Source: Tessaracoccus sp. (GTDB taxonomy: Bacteria; Actinomycetota; Actinomycetes; Propionibacteriales; Propionibacteriaceae). Taken from it: a stretch of DNA of 64,000 bases. Of this stretch, positions 33,549 through 43,003 are shown one piece after another. The stretch covers positions 1 to 64,000 of the forward strand of contig NZ_JADJNP010000001.1 in assembly GCF_016714275.1 (NCBI RefSeq). Reading direction: 5' to 3'. Below the pieces are notes generated by a model that did no database searches, was not told the DNA's origin, and saw only the letters and a list, made by a program, of their open reading frames with translations. The stretch's first letter is position 1. Each line of letters begins with the position of its first letter. The position numbers were made by a program, and so were the translations under genes.

Positions 33549-35120
33549 ATGTTTCCCGCGGCCGTCCTCTCCTGGGTGTCGACGTCCGCGACGGCGCTGT
33601 TCTTCGTGCTAGTCGGCGCGGGCGTCGATGGTTCCCTCTCCCCCGCGGGATGGGGAACGAGCATCGTTCTGGTTGTCCTCGCGGCGGCCGCCTCGGCGAT
33701 GAGCGCCATGCGCACGCAGCGGGCCGTCGGAGCTACGGAGGGGCTGCTGCGCCGTCGGTTGGTCCGGGCGATGTACGACGCAGGGATCGCCGGTGCGGGA
33801 CCCAGCGGGCAGTTCCTGTCGCTGGCGACGGCGGGCGTGGAGAAGGCCGCACAGTATCGCGCCGGGTTTCTGGGCCCGATGCTCGGTGCGATGACGGCGC
33901 CACTGCTCGCACTCGGTGTGATGGCCGCGTTCGTCGACGCTCGCGTAGCCGGGCTGCTCGCACTGTTCGTGCTGCTCGTGCCGGTGGTGACCGGAGCTTT
34001 CCGACGTGCCGTCCGGCCCGTCGGCGCGGAGTACCGACGCACGCAGGGCCGGTTGACCGCGGCTTTCCTCGACGCGGTGCAGGCCCTGGAGACACTCGTC
34101 TACGCGCGAGCGGGGCGCCGCGTCGGGCGGGAGCTCGCGCAACGCGGCGAGGACCATCGCCGCGGCGTCATGCGTCTCCTGGCCGTCAATCAGCTCCTGA
34201 TCCTCGTCCTTGACCTCGCGTTCTCCCTCACGCTTGTCGTCGCCGCCGCGGCGCTGGCGCTGGACCGCGTCCAGCAGGGCGCGCTCACGCTCGGGGAAAG
34301 CGTCGCCGTCATGCTGATCGCGCTGCTTGCTACGGGCCCGGTCGATATCGTCGGCCAGTTCTTCTACATCGGCATCGGCGGGCGTGCCGCGGAGGCGCAG
34401 CTGGAAAACGCCATGGGACGCGAAACCCGGACGCCCCGGGCCGGAAATGGCGGGTCGTCGTCGGCAGCCCTGGAGCTGGTCGACGTCACTGTGTCCTGGC
34501 CAGGCGGTCCGACGGTGCTCGACGGCTTCTCGCTGGCGGTGCGGGCCGGCGAGCGCGTCGCGCTGGTGGGGCCGAGCGGGGCGGGAAAGTCCACCGTCGG
34601 CGCGCTGCTGCAGGCTCATCTGTCCCCCTCCGCGGGCAGCGTGTTCGTCGACGGGCTCGACGTCGCGGCATCCGAAGCCGCGGAGGTGCGGGCGCGGTTC
34701 TCAGTCGTCGAGCAGCGCACCTTCCTGTTCTTGGGCACGATCGCGGACAACCTCCGCGTCGCCGCCCCCGGGGCGACCGACGAGGAGCTGTGGGAGGTGC
34801 TCCGGCTCACCGGGCTGGCCAACGAGGTGGCGGCGATGCCGCGGGGTCTCGACACCCGTGTCGGCGAGCACGGCGCACTGCTCTCCGGCGGCCAAGCCCA
34901 GCGGCTAGGGATTGCCCGGGCTTGGCTCCGCGACGCACCCATCCTCCTTCTCGACGAGCCTACGAGCCAGGTGGACCTGGCGGGCGAGGCGGCCGTCCTC
35001 GAGGCCCTCGACCGACTGGCCGTGGGTCGCACGGTGCTGATGATCGCGCACCGTCCCGGGGCGATCCTCGCGGCCGACCGCGTCGTCGAGCTGGCACCGT
35101 CGCAGGGGGTCCCGACGTGA
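33549..35120 (+). CDS. ABC exporter half-transporter, CydD-like
   Basis: 523 residues: six membrane helices (about 1-285) and a C-terminal ATPase with Walker A GPSGAGKST, signature LLSGGQAQRLG and Walker B ILLLDEPTSQVD. The membrane domain is closest in feel to CydD-type exporters. It overlaps the next half-transporter by 4 bp (GTGA), giving a heterodimer. No cydAB genes are in the window, so thiol export is only a guess. TATCGT lies 8 bp before the ATG. Confidence 0.85.
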   Translation: MFPAAVLSWVSTSATALFFVLVGAGVDGSLSPAGWGTSIVLVVLAAAASAMSAMRTQRAVGATEGLLRRRLVRAMYDAGIAGAGPSGQFLSLATAGVEKAAQYRAGFLGPMLGAMTAPLLALGVMAAFVDARVAGLLALFVLLVPVVTGAFRRAVRPVGAEYRRTQGRLTAAFLDAVQALETLVYARAGRRVGRELAQRGEDHRRGVMRLLAVNQLLILVLDLAFSLTLVVAAAALALDRVQQGALTLGESVAVMLIALLATGPVDIVGQFFYIGIGGRAAEAQLENAMGRETRTPRAGNGGSSSAALELVDVTVSWPGGPTVLDGFSLAVRAGERVALVGPSGAGKSTVGALLQAHLSPSAGSVFVDGLDVAASEAAEVRARFSVVEQRTFLFLGTIADNLRVAAPGATDEELWEVLRLTGLANEVAAMPRGLDTRVGEHGALLSGGQAQRLGIARAWLRDAPILLLDEPTSQVDLAGEAAVLEALDRLAVGRTVLMIAHRPGAILAADRVVELAPSQGVPT

Positions 35121-36865
35121 CCCGGCTCGCCCTCACGCGGTGGCTCGTCAGCCACACGCGCCGCCTCATGCCGGTCCTGGGGCTGGCGGTGGGCGCGCGC
35201 ATCCTCGGTCAGTTGGCCGGCGTCGCGCTGCTCGTCGTGGCGGTGTCGGCACTGTCCGACGCCTGGATCCGCGCCACGCTCTCCTCCGCCTCTCCGGACT
35301 CGCGAACCCCGGAGCCGCTGTGGCCGGTGGTCGGCGCGCTGGTGGGCATCGCCCTGGTCAAGGCGGCGCTGCGCTACCTCGAGCACTACGCCGGACACTG
35401 GGTGGCCTTCACCGCACTACAGCGGCTCCGGGACCTCTTCTTCGTGCGCCTCGTCCCCCAGGCCCCGGCGGCCACGCGCGGGCGGGCCGGCGCCGAGCTG
35501 ACCCAGCGGGCCACGCGCGACATCGACCGGATCGAGGTGTTCTTCGCGCACACGCTCCCACCGGCCGTGGCGTCTGTCGTGGTGCCCGCCGTCGCTCTGA
35601 CCTGGCTGGGCGTCGCCGTCGACAGCGCTCTCGCGGGCGTCGCGGCCGTGTTCGTGGCCGCCAGCCTCGCGGTTCCCTGGCTTGCCGGGCCTGCGACCTG
35701 GGCCGCTGCGCGCCGCACCGCCCGCCGACGGGGCGCGCTGGCCGCCCACCTCGGCGACGACGTCCAGGGCCTGCGCGAGGTGCTCGCCTTCGACCTAGCG
35801 GACGCGCGCCTGTCCTCGCTGGACGCCGCGAGCGCCGAGCTCGCGGCGGCCCGCCTGTCCTCCGGACGGGCGCAAGGTCTCCGTGCGGCCCTCGGCGCGG
35901 CGCTGCAGCTCGGCTCGCTCGTGGCGCTCCTGACCGTCGCGGGCGTCGTCGATGCCACCCCGAGCCAGCTCACCATGGGGGCCGCCGTCGTCGTCGCCCT
36001 CTGGAAGCCGACGCAGGGCATCGATGACTTCGTCACCGGCCTCGACGAGTCTTTCGCCGCCGCGGAACGCGTCCACGCCGTCGTGGAGGCCGCTCCGAGG
36101 GTGGCCGACCCCGCGGATCCGGCGCCCGCGCCGTCGAGCTGCGCCGTGGCGCTCGACGGGGTCTCGCTGACCTACCCGGGAGGCTCATGTCCCGCGCTGG
36201 ATGACGTGTCGCTGTCCTTCCCCGCCGGCTCGTGGAGCGCGGTGGTCGGCGTGTCCGGCAGCGGCAAGTCGACCCTCGCGCACCTGCTCCCCCGCGGCTT
36301 CGACCCGGACTCCGGAGTCGTCCGCCTCGGCGGCACGGATGTCGCGCGCCTTTCACTCGACGACCTGCGGTCCCGCGTCGGGTTCGTCGCGCAGCGCCCG
36401 ACGACGCTCTCGGGAACCCTCGCCGACAACCTCCGCCTCGCCGAGCCGGAGGCCTCTGACGAAGAGCTCGTCGCCGCGCTGCGCGTCGCGGCGCTCGACG
36501 ATTGGCTCGCGGGGTTGCCGCAGGGTCTCGAGACGAGGATCGGCGAGCGTGGCTCGACGCTGTCCGGCGGTCAGCTGCAGCGCATCGCGCTGGCGCGAAC
36601 CCTCGTCGCGCGCCCCTCGGTCCTCGTCCTCGACGAGGCGCTCAGCCAGCTCGACGGCCCGACCGCGCGCGTCGTACGAGACCGCCTAGCGGCGCTCCCG
36701 GGGCCGATGACGGTGATCGAGATCACCCACCGCGTCGACCTCCTCGACGACGACGCGTTCGTCGCCATCCTCGACGCCGGCCAGCTCGTCGCCTTCGGTG
36801 CAGCGGCCGCGCTCAGGAGCCACAACGAGGCGTTTGCGCTCCTCCAGGCGAGGCTAGGGAGCTAG
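35117..36865 (+). CDS. ABC exporter half-transporter, CydC-like
   Basis: 582 residues, six membrane helices then an ATPase with Walker A GVSGSGKST, signature TLSGGQLQRIALAR and Walker B VLVLDEALSQLD, where the Pro after the catalytic Glu is replaced by Ala. The GTG at 35117 overlaps the preceding stop; a longer frame back to 34790 was rejected. Partner of the preceding gene. Confidence 0.85.
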   Translation: MTRLALTRWLVSHTRRLMPVLGLAVGARILGQLAGVALLVVAVSALSDAWIRATLSSASPDSRTPEPLWPVVGALVGIALVKAALRYLEHYAGHWVAFTALQRLRDLFFVRLVPQAPAATRGRAGAELTQRATRDIDRIEVFFAHTLPPAVASVVVPAVALTWLGVAVDSALAGVAAVFVAASLAVPWLAGPATWAAARRTARRRGALAAHLGDDVQGLREVLAFDLADARLSSLDAASAELAAARLSSGRAQGLRAALGAALQLGSLVALLTVAGVVDATPSQLTMGAAVVVALWKPTQGIDDFVTGLDESFAAAERVHAVVEAAPRVADPADPAPAPSSCAVALDGVSLTYPGGSCPALDDVSLSFPAGSWSAVVGVSGSGKSTLAHLLPRGFDPDSGVVRLGGTDVARLSLDDLRSRVGFVAQRPTTLSGTLADNLRLAEPEASDEELVAALRVAALDDWLAGLPQGLETRIGERGSTLSGGQLQRIALARTLVARPSVLVLDEALSQLDGPTARVVRDRLAALPGPMTVIEITHRVDLLDDDAFVAILDAGQLVAFGAAAALRSHNEAFALLQARLGS

Positions 36866-36923
36866 CGGTTCATCGCCGCCGACACGTCGCGTCCATGCTC
36901 CTGAGTCTGTCAGAGGCAGCCGA

Positions 36924-36929
36924 TAGCTT
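36924..36929 (+). promoter_or_regulatory. Leaderless promoter of AAA ATPase gene
   Basis: TAGCTT stands 6 bp before the ATG at 36936; no ribosome site. Confidence 0.5.
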
Positions 36930-36935
36930 CAGGGT

Positions 36936-38078
36936 ATGTATCGCACCATCGCCGTCCACGGCTACCGATCGCTGCGCGACGTGGCGGTCCCCCTCGGTCG
37001 CGTCACGGTGGTGACAGGCCCCAGCGGATCGGGCAAGTCCAGCCTCTACCGGGCGCTCCGGCTGCTCGCGGGTTGCGCGCTAGGTGACGCCATCGGGTCG
37101 CTCGCCCGCGAGGGCGGTCTCTCGTCGGTGCTGTGGGCCGGGCCGGAGTCCCTCGCAGGCGCTCGCCGCACCGGGCTCGTGCAGGGCACCGTCCGCAGCG
37201 GGCCCGTCTCGCTCCGCCTGGGCATCGGCGCCGACGCGCTGAGTTACCTGGTCGACCTCGGCCTCCCTCTCCCCTCGCGCAGCGCCTTCGTGCGGGACCC
37301 GGAGATCAAGCGCGAGGCCGTGTGGGCGGGCCCCGTGATGCGCACCGGCACCCTGATCGCACGGCGCAAGGGGCAGCGCCTCGAGGCCCGCAACGATGGC
37401 CCGTGGACCGACCTCGCACGTCGCCTCCCGCCTCACCTCTCCATACTGGAGGAGCTGCCGGAGGTTTGCGCCCTCAAGGAGGACCTCGCCGCCTGGCGGT
37501 TCTACGACGCGCTCCGGACCGACGCCGACGCCCCTGCCCGCCAACCGCGGGTAGGCACGCGGACCTGGGCGATGGCGGGCGACGGGTCCGACGTAGCTGC
37601 CGCGTTGCAGACCATCATCGAGCGCGGCAGCGCGCCCATTGAGGACGCCGTGGAGGACGCCTTCCCCGAGAGCAGCCTCGCCATTAGGGCGAACGACGGC
37701 GTCTTCGACCTCACGCTCGCCCAGCCGGGCATGCTCCGTCCGCTCCGGGCAGCCGAGCTGTCGGACGGCACCCTGCGCTACCTCATGTGGCTAGCTGCGC
37801 TCTATGCACCCGTTCCTCCTCCGCTGATGGCGCTGAACGAGCCGGAGAACAGCCTCCATCCGTCGCTGCTCAAGCCGCTGGGCCGATTGATCGCACAGGC
37901 GAGCGAGCGCACGCAGGTGGTCGTCGTGACGCACTCGTTCGCGCTCCGCGCCGCTCTCGTGGCCGCGCTGCCCGAGGCCGACCTCAGCGTCGTCGAGCTG
38001 GAGAAGGACACGGGCGAGACCACGGTCGTCGACCAGGGCCTCCTCAGTCGCCCGGCGTGGGAGTGGGGATCGCGGTAG
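36936..38078 (+). CDS. AAA ATPase, SMC/RecF-like (AAA_21 type)
   Basis: 380 residues. Walker A is GPSGSGKSS (about 28-36), the ABC-like signature is ELSDGTLRYL, Walker B is PPLMALNEPENSLHPSLL, followed by a VVVTHSFAL switch region. No coiled coil and no TOPRIM nuclease domain is seen, so it differs from OLD nucleases. Homologs are stand-alone predicted ATPases; some relatives are defence ATPases but no partner gene is next to it. Function is unknown. Confidence 0.8.
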   Translation: MYRTIAVHGYRSLRDVAVPLGRVTVVTGPSGSGKSSLYRALRLLAGCALGDAIGSLAREGGLSSVLWAGPESLAGARRTGLVQGTVRSGPVSLRLGIGADALSYLVDLGLPLPSRSAFVRDPEIKREAVWAGPVMRTGTLIARRKGQRLEARNDGPWTDLARRLPPHLSILEELPEVCALKEDLAAWRFYDALRTDADAPARQPRVGTRTWAMAGDGSDVAAALQTIIERGSAPIEDAVEDAFPESSLAIRANDGVFDLTLAQPGMLRPLRAAELSDGTLRYLMWLAALYAPVPPPLMALNEPENSLHPSLLKPLGRLIAQASERTQVVVVTHSFALRAALVAALPEADLSVVELEKDTGETTVVDQGLLSRPAWEWGSR

Positions 38079-38108
38079 CGGCGCCCCTCACCGGCACTGA
38101 CGAGCGCC

Positions 38109-39407
38109 TCAGGATCCGTGGCGCTCCGCGTGGGTGACCCAACCGGCCTCCGCCGGCAGCTGACGCAGGCTCCTCGTCGACGCCGCGAGCACGGCCGCGA
38201 CCAGGCAGATCGAGGCGGCGAACACCAGTGTCCAGCCGCGACCGGCGACACCGAGCCCGATGCCCGCGACCAGGGGCGCCAACGGCATCGCGCCGCTCGC
38301 GAACACCGAAAGGGCGCCGGTCGCCCGGCCGATCAGGGCCGACGGCGTTGCCACCATGAAGTAGCCGAGCAGCGCCGCGTTCAGCGCCGGCGCGCCGGCG
38401 ATCGACACGGCCATCAGGATCGTGATGCCCAGCGGGTTCGTGACCAGCGGAAGAAGCAGCGTGGCGCCGGCGATCAGCATCAGGCCACCGATAGTGAGCC
38501 AGCCGGCCGGCACGCGGGCGACGAGGAACGGGGCGACGAGCGCGCCCACCAGCATGCCGGCGCCGAGCCCGCCCGTGACCAGGCCGATCACCGTCGGCGA
38601 TGACCCTGTCTGCTGTAGCGAGTACACGACGGTGCTCACCGCGGCGTTGAAACCCAGGTTGATGAGCGTGCTGACGAGCAGCGCACCGCGCAGGTCCGGG
38701 CGCGAGAAGACCCAGCGGAACCCGTCTGCCAGCTCGCCGAAGAAACGACGCTCCGCGGGTCCGGATTGACTCTCCCCCGCCACCGGCTCCTGCGGTCGCG
38801 CCCACCTGGGCAGGAGCGCCGCCGACGCCGCGGCCACCAGCTGGCACGCCACGAGCGCGAGCCCGACGACGGGAGCCCCCAGCCCCAGCAGTACGCCCCC
38901 GAGCGGCGAGCCCGCGAGCGCGAGCACGGCGTCGCGGCCCTGGTTCGACGCTTGCGCCCTGCCCAGGGCGGCGGCGGGCACGATGTCCTTGAGCGCCGCC
39001 TGCGTGGCCCCGCCGAACAATCCGTTCCGGACGGCCATCGCGACGTTGAGGCCCAAGAGCGCGACGAACGTGAGCGACCCCGTCGCCACCCAGGTGAAGA
39101 GCAGCGCGAGCGCCAGGCCGATCGCCGCGCCCGTCAGCATCATGCGGATCCTGCTGTGCCGATCTGCGAGGACCCCGCCGACGAGGGAGGCGACGACGCG
39201 CGTTCCCACGCCCGCGGCACCGATGATGCCGGCCTTTACCGGGTCATCGGTGACCATCAGCGCGAGCAGCGGAATGGCGAAGCCGGCCAGCGCGGATGAC
39301 AGCTCGAAGGCCGTGTCGCTGACCAACCACGTGGGATAGCCCCCTGCCCAGAGCCGGGAGGGTGCCGCGGGCGGCGCCGCGTCGGGTGCTGACTGAATGG
39401 TGCTCAT
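38109..39407 (-). CDS. MFS efflux transporter
   Basis: About 432 residues and 12 membrane helices, with the MFS motif GGVLADRHSRIRMM between helices 2 and 3. It resembles the MFS_3 group (EntS/macrolide-type exporters). Divergent from an ArsR-type gene with shared promoter and operator repeats, so it is probably repressed by it. The ATG at 39407 is 6 bp after a TAGGGT box. Confidence 0.85.
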   Translation of the reverse strand: MSTIQSAPDAAPPAAPSRLWAGGYPTWLVSDTAFELSSALAGFAIPLLALMVTDDPVKAGIIGAAGVGTRVVASLVGGVLADRHSRIRMMLTGAAIGLALALLFTWVATGSLTFVALLGLNVAMAVRNGLFGGATQAALKDIVPAAALGRAQASNQGRDAVLALAGSPLGGVLLGLGAPVVGLALVACQLVAAASAALLPRWARPQEPVAGESQSGPAERRFFGELADGFRWVFSRPDLRGALLVSTLINLGFNAAVSTVVYSLQQTGSSPTVIGLVTGGLGAGMLVGALVAPFLVARVPAGWLTIGGLMLIAGATLLLPLVTNPLGITILMAVSIAGAPALNAALLGYFMVATPSALIGRATGALSVFASGAMPLAPLVAGIGLGVAGRGWTLVFAASICLVAAVLAASTRSLRQLPAEAGWVTHAERHGS

Positions 39408-39413
39408 GCCCAC

Positions 39414-39481
39414 ACCCTAGATCCGCAATTTCATTTGCGCAATCTTTTTTGCGCGACTTTTTTCGCGGGTTTCACTAGGCT
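39414..39481. promoter_or_regulatory. Divergent promoters and repeated operator of MFS/arsR pair
   Basis: Minus-strand TAGGGT (39419-39414) and plus-strand TAGGCT (39476-39481) each lie 6 bp before a start codon. Between them the sequence has TTTGCGC at 39434 and 39448 and TTTCGCG at 39461, spaced 14 and 13 bp, in an unusually T-rich stretch. This is a candidate binding site for the ArsR-type protein. Confidence 0.5.
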
Positions 39482-39487
39482 GACCGC

Positions 39488-40066
39488 ATGACGGACAACG
39501 GCAGTGGACTACGCCAGGCGCCCAGCATGTCGGCCGACGTGCTCAAGGCGCTCGCCAACCCCCTCCGCCGACAAGTGTGGAACGAGGTCACGCGGACGCG
39601 GTACGCCCGCGCGGCGGACCTCGCAAAACGGCTCGACCAACCGGCCAACACGCTGAGCTTCCACCTGCGCGTGCTCGCGCAGGCGGGCCTGATCGAGGAG
39701 GCCCCGGAGAAGGCCCGCGACAAGCGCGACCGCGTGTGGAAGCCGACCCGCGGCGCCATGTCACTGGGATCGCCGGAGGACCCGGTCGCCGACAAGGTCC
39801 TGGGCGACGTCGTCATGGCGGGCTTCATCGACGACGCCCGCTCGCTACTGACCCGCGTCGCGACGTGGGCAGGGTCCTACGTCACCGGCGAGGACGCGGT
39901 GGAGCGCGGCGTGTACACGACCGCGACGCTGCGGTTGTCACGCGAGCGGTTCATCGCGCTCATCGATCGGCTCGACGAGGTCGTCACCAGCTTCCGGGAC
40001 GACCCGGAGGACGACGAGACCCTCACCTGGGAGCTGTCGATGATCGCCGCGAGCGAGGAGATCTAG
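39488..40066 (+). CDS. ArsR-type winged-helix regulator
   Basis: 192 residues with an N-terminal winged helix (LKALANPLRRQVWNEV, ADLAKRLDQPANTLSFHLRV, AGLIEEAPE) and a C-terminal domain of about 100 residues that lacks the metal-binding cysteines of ArsR/SmtB. It likely senses the compound exported by the divergent MFS gene. The ATG lies 6 bp after TAGGCT and has no ribosome site. Confidence 0.85.
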   Translation: MTDNGSGLRQAPSMSADVLKALANPLRRQVWNEVTRTRYARAADLAKRLDQPANTLSFHLRVLAQAGLIEEAPEKARDKRDRVWKPTRGAMSLGSPEDPVADKVLGDVVMAGFIDDARSLLTRVATWAGSYVTGEDAVERGVYTTATLRLSRERFIALIDRLDEVVTSFRDDPEDDETLTWELSMIAASEEI

Positions 40067-40106
40067 GAGAGACCTGGTTTCTCGCTCGCCGAACGACGGC
40101 AGTAAC

Positions 40107-40112
40107 TACCAT
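40107..40112 (+). promoter_or_regulatory. Leaderless promoter of CDF-like gene
   Basis: TACCAT lies 7 bp before the ATG at 40120. Confidence 0.4.
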
Positions 40113-40119
40113 TCGTCCC

Positions 40120-41037
40120 ATGGAGAAGGATGGCGCCTCGGCGGCCCACGCACGGGAGCGCAGGGCGCTGTGGCTGTCCTTGGCAGCCTCCGCCGTTCTC
40201 GGGGTCGTCGCCGCGGTGTGGGGGCTCCTGGCAGGGTCGATGGTGATCATCCTGGACGCGGTGTGGTACCCGGTGAGCCTCCTCCTCACCTATGGCTCGA
40301 TCGTCGTCGCCCGCATCGCGGCCGAGCGCCCCACCCGGACCTACCCGTACGGCCGCAGCGCGCTCATCCCGCTGTTCGTGATCGCCCAGGCGGTGGTCCT
40401 GTTCGCCTTGCTGGGCTATGCGTCACTCGAGGCCGTCCGGGTGATCCTGGACGGCGGGTCTGAAGTCGCTGGCCTCGCCTTACTGAGCTACGGCATCTTC
40501 TCCACCCTCGCCTCCCTTGCCATCTGGTGGGTGCTGCGCCGAATGAACGACGGCCAGGCGCTGATCGCGGCGGAGGCTGCGGCGTGGCTTTCGGGAGTCG
40601 TCGGGAGCGCCTGCGTCGCAGCGGGCGGCCTCTTCGTCCTGCTCGTGCGCGGCACCCCGCTCGAACGGCTCTCGCCCTTCGCGGACTCCGCCCTTGTACT
40701 GGTGGCCAGCGTGCTGCTCATGGCGGTCCCCCTCGGCCTGCTTCGCTCCTCGATCCGGGAGGCGCAGAACTCGATGCCGGCTCGAGACGTCGTGGCACGC
40801 GTAGAGGAGGTGATCGCCGCGGTCACCGCGGAGGAGGGGCTACCGACGCCGATCACCCGGATCGGGCTGATGGGCGGGCTCCTCACCGTCGAGGTGGCCT
40901 ACGTCCTCGCCCCCGGCGAAGGGGACGTCGCCTGCGACGACCGCGTCCGGCTCTCCCTCCGCGACGGTCTGGCCGACCTGCCCTACGAGGCGTGGGTCGT
41001 CGTCGAGTTCAGCCACCGCCGGGACCTGGTCGAGTAG
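40120..41037 (+). CDS. Cation-diffusion-facilitator-like membrane protein with altered metal site
   Basis: 305 residues with six membrane helices and a cytoplasmic C-terminal domain, the CDF plan; RPTRTYPYGRSALIPL matches the loop after helix 2. The metal-site motifs are not conserved: helix 2 reads IILDAVWYPVS where CDF proteins have a His/Asp-x3-Asp pair, and helix 5 reads AEAAAWLSGVVGS. It may carry another ion or have lost transport. Zero bases separate its stop from that of the converging MFS gene. Confidence 0.75.
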   Translation: MEKDGASAAHARERRALWLSLAASAVLGVVAAVWGLLAGSMVIILDAVWYPVSLLLTYGSIVVARIAAERPTRTYPYGRSALIPLFVIAQAVVLFALLGYASLEAVRVILDGGSEVAGLALLSYGIFSTLASLAIWWVLRRMNDGQALIAAEAAAWLSGVVGSACVAAGGLFVLLVRGTPLERLSPFADSALVLVASVLLMAVPLGLLRSSIREAQNSMPARDVVARVEEVIAAVTAEEGLPTPITRIGLMGGLLTVEVAYVLAPGEGDVACDDRVRLSLRDGLADLPYEAWVVVEFSHRRDLVE

Positions 41038-42297
41038 TCACGCCGTCAGCCGACGCCACCGCCCCAGTTGGGTCGCGCAGATCACGGCGCCCAGCGCGAT
41101 GATCACGATGGCGCCGAGGAGACCGCCGCCCGGGCCGAGGTGGTCGATCACTACGCCGCCGATCGCGGTGCCGAGCGCGCCGCCGGACGTCATCGCGGCG
41201 TGCAGGAAGGCCTGCGCCTCCGTGATCCGATGCGGCGGGGCGAGCGCGTCGATGCCGTTCTGGAACATGATCAACGTCGGCGCGATCGTCAGGCCGGTGA
41301 GGAACATCAGCGGCAGGATCACCCACAGCGACGTCGTCCCCGTCAGCATCAGGATCGGCAGCGGGACGAGCGTGAGCGCGAAAAGGGCCAGCATCAGCGC
41401 GGTGCGCCTGAACTCGTCGCCGGGCCAGTGCCGCGAGCCGTAGAGCAGGCCACCGATCGTGCTGCCGCCCGCGATCGCGGCGAACAGGAAGCCGAGCCGG
41501 TCGGCGCTGCCGAGCACGAGTTCGGCCGTTGCGACGAAGGCCGTATCCATCTGGCCGAACCCGACGGCCATGCACAGCGCGACGAGCAGCACGAGGGCGA
41601 GGCCCGGTGCGGTCAGCGCCGTGCTCGCTGTGTTGCGCCCGACGGCGGCGCGCGGGGCGTCGGCGTCGAGCACCACGAGGTCGGCGGAGCGCCAGGAGCG
41701 GGCGGCTGAGGTCGACGAGTAGGCAACCGAGCCCACGGCCATCAGGGCCGCGGTGACGAGCAGGGGCACCTGTGGCGAGCTGAACGCCGCGAGCAGCGAG
41801 AGCAGCAGCGGACCGCAGACGAAGATCAGTTCGACCGCGGACGCATCCAGGGCGTAGCCGAGGCGTCGGCGCTCCGCATCGGGGAAGATCACCCGCCACG
41901 CTGCGCGCATCGCGGGGCTGACCGGCGGGAACACGAGGCCGGTCAGGATCGCGAACCCGATCAAGACGAGGTCACCCGCGCCCCCGACGGCGGCCAAGCT
42001 CAACGCCGCCAGCGCCGCGGAACTCACCAAACCCGTGCCGACAAGTACCTTCGGTTGTCCCGCCCGGTCCATGGCCCGTCCCCAGATCGGCGCGCTGATC
42101 GCCGTGGCGAGCGCGAACGCGGCGGTGACGACGCCCGCGATCGAGTACGACCCCCGCACCTGCTGGATCAGGACAATCATCCCCAGGCCTGCCATGCCCA
42201 CGGGCAGGCGCGCGATGACGGCGGCGAGGAAGGGACGCAGGGCGGGACCGTGCCCGAGGACGCGGCCATAACCGCGGAGACCGAGGGGAGAAGACAT
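41038..42297 (-). CDS. MFS transporter
   Basis: 419 residues, 12 membrane helices, with PIWGRAMDRAGQPKVL as the loop 2-3 motif. Substrate unknown; the family includes drug and sugar exporters. The start ATG has only a distant TAGCGT box (9 bp) and no ribosome site. It ends exactly next to the CDF-like gene. Confidence 0.83.
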   Translation of the reverse strand: MSSPLGLRGYGRVLGHGPALRPFLAAVIARLPVGMAGLGMIVLIQQVRGSYSIAGVVTAAFALATAISAPIWGRAMDRAGQPKVLVGTGLVSSAALAALSLAAVGGAGDLVLIGFAILTGLVFPPVSPAMRAAWRVIFPDAERRRLGYALDASAVELIFVCGPLLLSLLAAFSSPQVPLLVTAALMAVGSVAYSSTSAARSWRSADLVVLDADAPRAAVGRNTASTALTAPGLALVLLVALCMAVGFGQMDTAFVATAELVLGSADRLGFLFAAIAGGSTIGGLLYGSRHWPGDEFRRTALMLALFALTLVPLPILMLTGTTSLWVILPLMFLTGLTIAPTLIMFQNGIDALAPPHRITEAQAFLHAAMTSGGALGTAIGGVVIDHLGPGGGLLGAIVIIALGAVICATQLGRWRRLTA

Positions 42298-42366
42298 AGC
42301 CGGCCTACGCTACAGGGCCACGAGACGAGGACCGAATCCAGGCCGAGTCGACGCCGCAGGCCCCGG

Positions 42367-42786
42367 TCAGCGGCGGCTGACGACGACCGTGCCGAGGAGC
42401 AGGTCGGGCAGCGCCCGGCGCTCGGCCCCGACGACGAGAGCCGGCAGCACGATGCATTTGAGCGCGGTCCGGACGATGGGCCGCCACCAGCCGAGCGGCT
42501 GCCCATCCACCCGCACGATGCCGATGCGAGCGATCAGTTGACCGAACGAGCCTCCCGTGAAGATGGTGAGGAGGCTGGCCTCGATGAAGTAGACGACGAG
42601 GATCATGAACGACTTCCAGCCGGAGCCGACCATCACGTCCATCCCGAAGAGTCCGATCGCGACGACCATGCTGGCGGCCCAGTCGCCGACCATTGCCCCC
42701 ACCCGAGCACGCCAGAGCGCCAGCGACCCAGGACCGGATTGCGGGAGGCCGATGGTCGCGCCGGGGTACTCGTCGGTGCTCGTCAC
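42367..42786 (-). CDS. RDD family membrane protein
   Basis: 139 residues with the RDD pattern: WRARVGAMVGDWAASM in helix 1, a second helix, then SFGQLIARIGIVRVDGQPLG and a third helix. RDD proteins are small membrane proteins of mostly unknown function. The GTG at 42786 lies 7 bp after a TAGGCT box; the longer frame upstream is not supported. Confidence 0.82.
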   Translation of the reverse strand: MTSTDEYPGATIGLPQSGPGSLALWRARVGAMVGDWAASMVVAIGLFGMDVMVGSGWKSFMILVVYFIEASLLTIFTGGSFGQLIARIGIVRVDGQPLGWWRPIVRTALKCIVLPALVVGAERRALPDLLLGTVVVSRR

Positions 42787-42793
42787 GCGCGAG

Positions 42794-42799
42794 AGCCTA
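42794..42799 (-). promoter_or_regulatory. Leaderless promoter of RDD gene
   Basis: Minus-strand TAGGCT, 7 bp before the GTG at 42786. Confidence 0.5.
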
Positions 42800-43003
42800 C
42801 CGGGCGCCACCCCGGCCAGGTATTCCGGTTTCACCCACCAGCGAAAAGCCGCTCGTGGGTTCCACCGTTGATCGGCCCGTATGGAAGTGTGTCGGCCATG
42901 GACATCTTCTTCGGACGGCCGTGGGTTGACCTGCGGCGCCAGGCCAGCGCGGTCTGTCGCGGCTGACGCCCCGCCCTCATTCCCCTCGAAGAAAGCCGCA
43001 CAC

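Noticed and set aside
34790..35116. Upstream extension of the CydC-like gene
   Set aside because: Overlaps the ATPase domain of the preceding gene in a different frame; GTG at 35117 fits.
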